From Deltaproteobacteria bacterium (GTDB lineage Bacteria; Desulfobacterota; Desulfuromonadia; Geobacterales; Pseudopelobacteraceae): a stretch of 5,289 nucleotides of DNA. The notes under the pieces were generated by a model, which was not told where the DNA came from, ran no database searches, and saw only the letters and a list, made by a program, of their open reading frames with translations. Shown piece after piece: positions 1-4,449 of this stretch; within the stretch, counting starts at the first letter, position 1, and every line of letters starts with the position of its first letter. A program made the translations under genes and the position numbers. The stretch spans positions 1-5,289 of the forward strand of contig JAURXC010000018.1 of NCBI GenBank assembly GCA_030654645.1. The letters run 5' to 3'.

Positions 1-336
1 ATTATTGGCCGGAGCAGTAACCGAAACAACAGGAAGAACTGATTCAGGAACTTTGACTACATTTGAATATGAACTTTCCTGGCCGCTGGTATTATAGGCA
101 GTGACCGCAAAAGTATAACTCCGGTCGGGATCAAGAGCGGAAATAGTGGCATCAGTCTGTAAATTCACATCCTGTTGCACAGGGTTGGACAGGTCCTCTA
201 TGCCATAATAAACCTTGTATCCCGCCAGATCAGATTCGGAATTAGGGTCCCATTGCAGCTTTACATCCATTGCAGACGCTGCTGACAACCACACCAGACT
301 CGTCATGATCACCATTAACATGCTATTTTTTTTCAT
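1..336 (-). CDS. Secreted fibronectin type III domain protein, N-terminal part (runs off left edge)
   Basis: The first 112 codons of a minus-strand gene are present and the frame is still open at the window edge. The ATG at 336-334 is preceded by GGAG (346-343) with a 6-nt spacer. Residues 1-22 look like a Sec signal peptide: two lysines, a hydrophobic stretch, then Ala-Ser-Ala, with likely cleavage after residue 22. Residues about 24-96 fit a fibronectin type III fold: a conserved Trp in the first strand (LQWDPN, 27-32), LAGYKVYYG (37-45), and the YTFAVTAYN block (74-82) followed by S-x-YSN. The sequence then moves into VSVTAPANN, which resembles the start of an Ig-like repeat, so a multi-domain exported protein is likely. 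The gene begins 24 nt after a riboswitch-controlled terminator and is therefore the direct target of that switch. The function of the missing C-terminal part is unknown; it could be an adhesin, an enzyme or an electron-transfer protein with an Fn3 module. Confidence 0.85.
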   Translation of the reverse strand, partial: MKKNSMLMVIMTSLVWLSAASAMDVKLQWDPNSESDLAGYKVYYGIEDLSNPVQQDVNLQTDATISALDPDRSYTFAVTAYNTSGQESSYSNVVKVPESVLPVVSVTAPANN

Positions 337-359
337 TTCAATCTCCACGTTCAGACAAT

Positions 360-403
360 AAAACCGGGTCGCTGCTATCGTATTTGATAGTTCGGCGACC
401 CGG
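360..403 (-). terminator. Riboswitch expression platform: intrinsic terminator overlapping the aptamer
   Basis: On the minus strand a 9-bp stem pairs 403-395 (CCGGGTCGC) with 372-364 (GCGACCCGG). After a small internal loop, a 5-bp stem pairs CTATC (390-386) with GATAG (379-375) around a 6-nt loop. TTTTATT follows from 363. The 5' arm is made of the 3' part of the aptamer, including the base equivalent to Vc2 C92 (395) and the 3' strand of P1. Aptamer and terminator are therefore mutually exclusive. This predicts termination without ligand and read-through with ligand, an ON switch for the Fn3 gene. Confidence 0.88.
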
Positions 404-468
404 CTGTCTCGTGGAGACCCTTGGGCTTTCCGTCCCATCCTCGCGGATGGTTTAGTATTATCGCTATC
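386..468 (-). promoter_or_regulatory. GEMM-I riboswitch aptamer, A20 subtype (GEMM-Ib, probable 3',3'-cGAMP sensor)
   Basis: An RNA element read on the minus strand. P1 pairs GATAG (468-464) with CTATC (390-386). AAACC (453-449) leads into P1b, CCATCC/GGATGG closed by a GCGA (GNRA) tetraloop (444-441). Next come GGGACGGAAAGCC (436-424), the P2 hairpin GTCTC-CAC-GAGAC (418-406), and the terminal CCGA (395-392). This is the GEMM-I order. Aligned to the Vibrio Vc2 aptamer, A47 is 429 and C92 is 395, both conserved. The base equivalent to G20, which contacts one guanine of c-di-GMP, is A (456). The neighbouring 21-46 pair is C-G instead of G-C, a compensatory change. A20 is the mark of Geobacter GEMM-Ib aptamers that prefer 3',3'-cGAMP, but A20 alone can leave some c-di-GMP binding. 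The alignment is by eye. Confidence 0.9.
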
Positions 469-517
469 TATATTTTCTGCCCTGCTGATGTTCCCATTAT
501 TGTTTAATTAACCCCGC

Positions 518-534
518 ATGCCTGTGACAGGCAT
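518..534. repeat. Perfect 17-bp inverted repeat in the riboswitch gene's leader/promoter region
   Basis: ATGCCTG (518-524), centre TGA, CAGGCAT (528-534): a perfect 7-bp inverted repeat about 50 bp upstream of the aptamer, next to an AT-rich TTAATTAA (504-511). No T-tract follows on either strand, so it is not an intrinsic terminator. It could be an operator for a dimeric regulator of the riboswitch transcript. The regulator is not recognisable. No convincing sigma70 or sigma54 promoter was found between 469 and 565. Confidence 0.4.
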
Positions 535-565
535 CACCAATCATCTTCATTAACTTCAGTCGCCG

Positions 566-617
566 AAAAAAAGACAGCCGGGACCGGACACCGCAATGGT
601 ATCCGGTCCCGGCTGTC
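566..617 (-). terminator. Strong intrinsic terminator of the glnD-VF530 unit
   Basis: A perfect 16-bp GC-rich stem pairs 602-617 with 573-588. It is extended past one mismatch by three further pairs (598-600 with 590-592) to a 5-nt loop. Seven T residues follow on the minus strand (572-566). There is no T-tract on the plus-strand side, so it acts in the minus direction only. It lies 29 nt after the VF530 stop and insulates the riboswitch gene from read-through from glnD. Confidence 0.95.
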
Positions 618-646
618 GGGACGTTACTTGCTTATAAAACCAGCCT

Positions 647-901
647 TTATTCGATTGTGCTATCTACTCCAGTTTGTTCCCGGAGATCCATTTTCCATCT
701 TAGGTAAATTGATTCGACCTTGTCCCGGGCCCAGGGGGTTTTTCGCAGGAACTTCAGGCTGGATGCAATGCTGGGGTCATTGGTGAAGCATCTGATATCG
801 ATCGATTTTCCCAGCATTTCCCAGCCGTAATGTTCCACTAGTTGTTCCAGTATCATTTTCAATGTGATGCCATGCAGCGGATCGTTGGCCCTGTTGTCCA
901 T
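647..901 (-). CDS. VF530-family small DNA-binding protein
   Basis: An 84-residue protein of the VF530 (formerly DUF2132) family, named after a Vibrio fischeri protein with a solved structure and described as a double-stranded DNA-binding domain. The cellular role is unknown. Family signatures fill most of the length: NDPLHGITL (6-14), the helix LVEHYGWEMLG (21-31), IRCF (36-39), then DPSI and SLKFLRKTPWAR (48-59). About 15 polar residues at the C-terminus are less conserved. The length is normal for the family. The ATG lies only 3 nt after the glnD stop and has no good SD; the nearest purine-rich stretch lies inside the glnD end. Translation is therefore probably coupled to glnD. The gene is the last of the unit and is followed by a strong terminator. 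The family call is based on motif recognition. Confidence 0.9.
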   Translation of the reverse strand: MDNRANDPLHGITLKMILEQLVEHYGWEMLGKSIDIRCFTNDPSIASSLKFLRKTPWARDKVESIYLRWKMDLREQTGVDSTIE

Positions 902-904
902 TGT

Positions 905-3616
905 TCAGACCCAGTCGTCGATGGCCGAGATCAGTTTTCCACGGATTTCAGTCAGTTTCTCTTCGGAAGTGATCTTGTGCCCGAAAATATCCCGTACATA
1001 AAATACGTCGGCAACCTGATCCACCTTGGTTGAGATCTTGGAAACTCCGATGTAGAGTCCCAGTTCGGTCAGCGTACTGGTGATCAGGTAGAGCAGGCCG
1101 ACTTTGTCATGGGCGTATATGTCCATGACGGTATAGCTTTCGGAAACTTCGTTGTCTATATCCACCCTGGTCGCAAAACGGGGCGCCGGACGAGAAGTCA
1201 GTAAAGTCGGCCGCTGCCGCTTGGCAACCAGGTCCGTCACCATGGCTTCCCCATGGAGTACCCGCCGCATGTCGTCCTGTATCCTCTGCCAGCGTTGTTC
1301 ATCGGTAATCAGCATGCCCTGGGGGGAGTTGACCTGCAGAATGTCAAGAACCTTGCCGTTGTTGCTGGTATTGATCTGGGCCCCCAGAATGTTGACCCCG
1401 TTGGCGGCCATAACGCCGGTTATACGTGAAAAAAGGCCGGGCATGTCGTGGGCGCAGATCGTGAATTCCGAATAGCCACTCTCCGGTTGATGGGTGACCC
1501 GCATCAGGATGCCGTCCCGCTCCTGGCCGATCAACATGCGGGTGTGCTCGCAGATCAGTTGCGCCGTGTTGGAAAGCAGCAGGCGAACCGGCATCGCCGT
1601 CAATTCCTCGCGCACTTCGATGGCCGGGAAATCGTTTTCCAGCATCTCGGCGACTTTCCTGATTATCGACTTGACCCGTTCACTGCTGGCTTCCTGCTGG
1701 AATTCACCCCGGTCCAGGATGCCGAAGGCTTTTTCATACAATTCCTGGAAGAGTGATGCCTTCCAGTTGGTCCAGACATCCGAGCCGACCGCGCGCACAT
1801 CAGCCACCGTCAGCAGGTAGAGCATCTTCAGATTCTCGCTGGTTTCCATCTGGCGGGCAAACTGGGCAATCATCTTTTCATCGTTCAGGTCGCGGCGCTG
1901 GGAGATGTGCGCGAACAGCAGGTGTTGGCGCACCAGGAATTCCAGCCGTTCGCTGTCTTCGCGGGAGAGCCCCATCCGGCGCGAGATGGTTGGGATCATG
2001 GCGGCGCCCTTTTCCGCATGTCCGCCACCTTCGCCCTTGCCGATATCGTGAAACAGCACCGCCAGTATCAATAGTTCCGGTTTGCCGATCTGGGCGGCTA
2101 CCTCGCAGGGCAGCGGCAGTTTCTCCTTCAGTTCTCCGCTAAGCATCCTCTCGGTCTGCTCAACAGCGAAAAAGGTATGAATATCGACGGTGTAGATGTG
2201 GTACATATCGTGCTGTACCTTGCAGTATATGTGCTCAAGTTCAGGAATGAAACGGTTTAGGAATTCCAGGTGGTGCATCAGGCGCAAGGTGCCGGTCACA
2301 TCTTTAGCCGCGCGCAGGATGTTCATGAAGGACTGGTTCACCTCGCGACTGCGGCGGAACTTGTCATTGATCAGATGGAGGTTCTTTCTGATGATGCCTT
2401 TGACCCGGATATTCAGGCTGACACCATGTTTCTGGGCCAATTCGAAGATGCGCATCAGTACGGCCGGGTTTTTTGTGATCACCGATTCATCCGGTATGAT
2501 CAGTTCACCCTTGAGTACGAAACAGCCATCGCCCACAGGTCTCCTGACGAAATAACCGAGTATCTTCAGAGCGCCCTCATCGCGCCAGATACAGCGTGAA
2601 ACCAGGCTGGAGGTGAAGTGCTCGACCTTGTTGGCGTGGCGGTAATAGTCACGCATGAAGTCCTCGACCGCCAGCACCCGGTTGCGATCCTTGTAGCCCA
2701 TGAAGCGGGCCAGGTGCACCTGGGCATCGAAAGTAAGCTGGTCGTTCTTTCGTCCGCTGAAATAGTGCAGCTCATTGCGGATGCGCCAGAGATAGTCCAG
2801 CGCTGCGTCATGCAGCTCCAGTTCATCCTCGGCCACGATGCCCTTGATGATCAATTCGCGCGGGTCGGAAAACTTGAACTTGACGCGCGCTACCCACATG
2901 GCGGTCTGCAGGTCGCGCAAGCCCCCTTCGCCCTCTTTGATATTGGGCTCCAGCAGGTAGACCGTGGAACCGTACTTGTCCCGGCGAATCTTCATGTCGG
3001 AAATTTTCTCCTTGATGAACTTGTCGCTGGATGTGGTGAGGATCTGGGTGAAAATGACCTTGTGCAGGTTGTCGAACATCTTGCGGCTGCCGGAAAGAAA
3101 ACGGGCATCCATTAGCGCGGTCTTGACCGTGCCGTCCGACGCCGCCATTTCAATGCAATCGTTAATCATCCGCACCGAATATCCCACATCGAGGCGCATG
3201 TCCCACAGGAAGTAGAGCAGCTTTTGCGCGATGCCCTCCACCATCTGGGTCGGCATGCTTCCGTCATGAAGGAACATGATATCGATATCCGAAAACGGAT
3301 TCAGCTCGCCGCGCCCGTAGCCGCCCACCGCCACCAGGGTCATGTGTTCCAGCAGCGCATCTCCGCCATTCAGGTCGTAGATGATGGAGCGGAACAGCTT
3401 GTTGTTCAGCTCGTCCATCATGTCGCAAATCAGGTGGGTAATCTCGGTTCCGCTTGCGCCGGCATCGTGGCGTTTCTTTATTTCTTCGCGGTAATACGCC
3501 AGGAAGTTTTTGCAGCCGGAAAAATAGAGCGGGCGTTTTTCGTCAAAACTGGCCATTCCTGCGTCGCCCACGGCATTTATGTCATCGGGGAAATAGTTAT
3601 CAATGAAGAATTGCAT
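905..3616 (-). CDS. glnD: Bifunctional [protein-PII] uridylyltransferase/uridylyl-removing enzyme GlnD
   Basis: GlnD is the cytoplasmic glutamine sensor of nitrogen control. It uridylylates PII (GlnB/GlnK) when glutamine is low and removes UMP when it is high. The 903-residue protein shows all expected domains. The nucleotidyltransferase domain has GGYGRGEL (98-105) and SDIDIMF (109-115) with metal-binding Asp110 and Asp112. A conserved NIKEGEGGLRDLQ block sits near 225-237. The HD domain has HDMYHIYTVDIHT (469-481), FHDIGKG (522-528) and HAEKG (533-537). ACT1 (about 717-790) contains AHDMPGLFSRI and ACT2 (about 828-903) contains AHDKVGLLYLI. Catalytic residues look intact and the length is close to E. 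coli GlnD (890). The start is set at the ATG at 3616 because GGAGG stands 6 nt upstream. An in-frame ATG at 3634 would add six residues but has no SD. VF530 follows 3 nt behind; the ECF sigma gene is divergent. No clear glnD promoter was found. Confidence 0.97.
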   Translation of the reverse strand: MQFFIDNYFPDDINAVGDAGMASFDEKRPLYFSGCKNFLAYYREEIKKRHDAGASGTEITHLICDMMDELNNKLFRSIIYDLNGGDALLEHMTLVAVGGYGRGELNPFSDIDIMFLHDGSMPTQMVEGIAQKLLYFLWDMRLDVGYSVRMINDCIEMAASDGTVKTALMDARFLSGSRKMFDNLHKVIFTQILTTSSDKFIKEKISDMKIRRDKYGSTVYLLEPNIKEGEGGLRDLQTAMWVARVKFKFSDPRELIIKGIVAEDELELHDAALDYLWRIRNELHYFSGRKNDQLTFDAQVHLARFMGYKDRNRVLAVEDFMRDYYRHANKVEHFTSSLVSRCIWRDEGALKILGYFVRRPVGDGCFVLKGELIIPDESVITKNPAVLMRIFELAQKHGVSLNIRVKGIIRKNLHLINDKFRRSREVNQSFMNILRAAKDVTGTLRLMHHLEFLNRFIPELEHIYCKVQHDMYHIYTVDIHTFFAVEQTERMLSGELKEKLPLPCEVAAQIGKPELLILAVLFHDIGKGEGGGHAEKGAAMIPTISRRMGLSREDSERLEFLVRQHLLFAHISQRRDLNDEKMIAQFARQMETSENLKMLYLLTVADVRAVGSDVWTNWKASLFQELYEKAFGILDRGEFQQEASSERVKSIIRKVAEMLENDFPAIEVREELTAMPVRLLLSNTAQLICEHTRMLIGQERDGILMRVTHQPESGYSEFTICAHDMPGLFSRITGVMAANGVNILGAQINTSNNGKVLDILQVNSPQGMLITDEQRWQRIQDDMRRVLHGEAMVTDLVAKRQRPTLLTSRPAPRFATRVDIDNEVSESYTVMDIYAHDKVGLLYLITSTLTELGLYIGVSKISTKVDQVADVFYVRDIFGHKITSEEKLTEIRGKLISAIDDWV

Positions 3617-3622
3617 TACGCG

Positions 3623-3627
3623 CCTCC
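3623..3627 (-). promoter_or_regulatory. Ribosome binding site deciding the glnD start
   Basis: GGAGG on the minus strand, followed by a 6-nt spacer to the ATG at 3616-3614. It lies just inside the longer version starting at 3634, whose own upstream sequence has no purine-rich stretch. This argues for the 903-residue GlnD over the 909-residue form. Confidence 0.8.
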
Positions 3628-3704
3628 GAGGCATTTCGGTGAATTGTCTTTATGCTACGAATGGCGGGTTTTAGGCAAACGTTTTCTGCACTCAGATTCC
3701 GTCA

Positions 3705-3733
3705 TTGTCAAGTTGCCGGCTGATGTGTATTTT
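3705..3733 (+). promoter_or_regulatory. Putative sigma70-type promoter for the leader ORF and ECF sigma operon
   Basis: The -35 is TTGTCA (3705-3710, one mismatch to TTGACA), the spacer is 17 nt, and the -10 is TATTTT (3728-3733, four of six matches). Transcription would begin near 3740, just before the GAGGAG (3744-3749) of the 28-codon leader ORF. The -35 overlaps a perfect TTGACA on the opposite strand (3711-3706), but that one lacks a good -10 toward glnD. This is a prediction from consensus only. Confidence 0.5.
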
Positions 3734-3757
3734 CATATCTGTTGAGGAGTTGTTGCT

Positions 3758-3844
3758 ATGGCGACCTGGGTTGTGCAGATGATGATTGAAAAAAATAATA
3801 TTACGTTGACGGGAACTTTTCACCCCCCGTCACTGTCAAATTGA
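3758..3844 (+). CDS. Putative 28-residue leader ORF upstream of the ECF sigma gene
   Basis: ATG at 3758, preceded by a strong SD, GAGGAG (3744-3749), with an 8-nt spacer. The ORF has 28 sense codons and ends at TGA 3842-3844, 2 nt before the ATG of the sigma gene and in a different frame. The product begins MATWVVQMMIEKNN and has no recognisable domain, signal peptide or runs of one amino acid. It carries the only good SD of the operon leader, while the sigma gene has none. The likely role is therefore translational coupling: a ribosome ending here could restart at 3847. Its last third overlaps an ECF-type promoter-like element, which constrains its codons. It could instead be a chance ORF, or the N-terminus of a longer protein split by a frameshift. 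The sigma protein begins normally for its family, which argues against the frameshift. Confidence 0.45.
   Translation: MATWVVQMMIEKNNITLTGTFHPPSLSN
3807..3832 (+). repeat. 7-bp hairpin just upstream of the sigma start
   Basis: TGACGGG (3807-3813) can pair with CCCGTCA (3826-3832) around a 12-nt loop. A competing pairing is TTGAC (3806-3810) with GTCAA (3835-3839). In a long transcript from the distal promoter this hairpin would sit just before the sigma start and would be unfolded by ribosomes translating the leader ORF. No T-tract follows, so it is not a terminator. The dyad overlaps the ECF-type promoter element, so it may have a DNA-level meaning instead. Confidence 0.4.
3812..3840 (+). 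promoter_or_regulatory. Putative ECF-type autoregulatory promoter (GGAACTT-N17-TCAAA)
   Basis: The -35-like GGAACTT (3812-3818, followed by TT) and -10-like TCAAA (3836-3840, preceded by G) are separated by 17 nt. This matches the well-known sigmaE/ECF promoter pattern. ECF sigma genes commonly drive their own operon, and this element lies right before one. With the usual 5-7 nt from -10 to start, transcription would begin at about 3846-3847, on the ATG of the sigma gene, giving an essentially leaderless mRNA. That would explain why the gene has no SD. The assignment is by consensus only. Confidence 0.55.
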
Positions 3845-3846
3845 TT

Positions 3847-4449
3847 ATGGATACGCAACGATTCATGGGGGAGGATGACACCGTCCTGGTCGAGGCCTGC
3901 AGAAAAGGGGATCTGGCGGCCTACGAACAGCTGCTTCAGCGCTACCAGCGCATGTTGTTCAATATCGCCTTTCGCATCACCGGCGTGTACGAAGATGCCA
4001 GTGACATCGTACAGGATTCGCTGATAGCGGCCTGGCGCAGGATCGGCGATTTTCGCGGCGACGCCAAGATTTCCACCTGGTTGACCGCCATCGTGGTCAA
4101 CAACTCGCGCACCCGTTTGCAGCAGCGGCAAAAGCGGGAAAGGGTGGAACTCTACTCGCTGGATGCCCCGATTCCGGCCGGGGACGGGACGTTGCCCGAT
4201 CCGCCCTCCGGAACTCCGTCGGCGCTGGCACAGCTGGAGGCCGCTGAAGTGCACGGTTTTCTAAGGCGCTGCGTCGAGGCGCTCTCGCAGGAGTTTCGCG
4301 AAGTGCTGGTCTTGAGGGATATGCAGGAAATCCCGTACCAGGAGGTTGCCGCTGCGCTACAGCTTCGCGAGGGAACCGTCAAATCACGGCTCTTCCGTGC
4401 GCGCGAAGCGGTCAGGGATTGTTTGAAGAAAACGGCGGGAATATCATGA
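3847..4449 (+). CDS. ECF (sigma-24/RpoE-like) RNA polymerase sigma factor
   Basis: A 200-residue group 4 sigma factor that would direct RNA polymerase to a small regulon. Region 2 spans about residues 26-98 and includes the core-binding and -10 recognition segments: RYQRMLFNIAFRITG, then EDASDIVQDSLIAAWR (49-64), and FRGDAKISTWLTAIVVN. A Pro/Gly-rich linker (about 107-126) follows. Region 4 covers about 136-188, with LSQEFREVLVLRD and the helix-turn-helix IPYQEVAAALQLREGTVKSRLFRARE. Regions 1 and 3 are absent, as expected for the class, and the length is typical. ATG 3847 is chosen because it lies 2 nt after the leader ORF stop and at the predicted start of the ECF-type transcript. TTG 3841 (two more residues) and ATG 3865 are alternatives; none has an SD. 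The stop overlaps the anti-sigma start by ATGA, typical of a sigma/anti-sigma pair. The regulon cannot be read from this window. Confidence 0.95.
   Translation: MDTQRFMGEDDTVLVEACRKGDLAAYEQLLQRYQRMLFNIAFRITGVYEDASDIVQDSLIAAWRRIGDFRGDAKISTWLTAIVVNNSRTRLQQRQKRERVELYSLDAPIPAGDGTLPDPPSGTPSALAQLEAAEVHGFLRRCVEALSQEFREVLVLRDMQEIPYQEVAAALQLREGTVKSRLFRAREAVRDCLKKTAGIS

Noticed and set aside
469..500. Sigma54 (GG-N10-GC) promoter upstream of the riboswitch, suggested by TGGGAAC...GGGCA on the minus strand
   Set aside because: The spacing between GG and GC does not fit N10. A sigma70 reading with TATAGA as -10 has no matching -35.
469..565. A second, tandem GEMM aptamer upstream of the first
   Set aside because: No second AAACC / GGGACGxAAAGCC core is present on the minus strand in this stretch.
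2618..3115. 165-codon plus-strand ORF inside glnD
   Set aside because: It lies antisense to the conserved nucleotidyltransferase/helical region of GlnD and has no SD or known motif. Other plus-strand ORFs within 842-3745 are rejected for the same reason.
3617..3634. Longer GlnD starting at ATG 3634 (909 residues)
   Set aside because: There is no SD upstream of this ATG, while GGAGG lies 6 nt before the ATG at 3616. The six extra residues are not part of a known GlnD feature.
3841..3846. TTG start of the sigma factor at 3841, overlapping the leader ORF stop as TTGA
   Set aside because: It cannot be excluded, but a TTG without SD is less likely than the ATG at 3847. That ATG also fits the predicted leaderless transcript and restart after the leader ORF.
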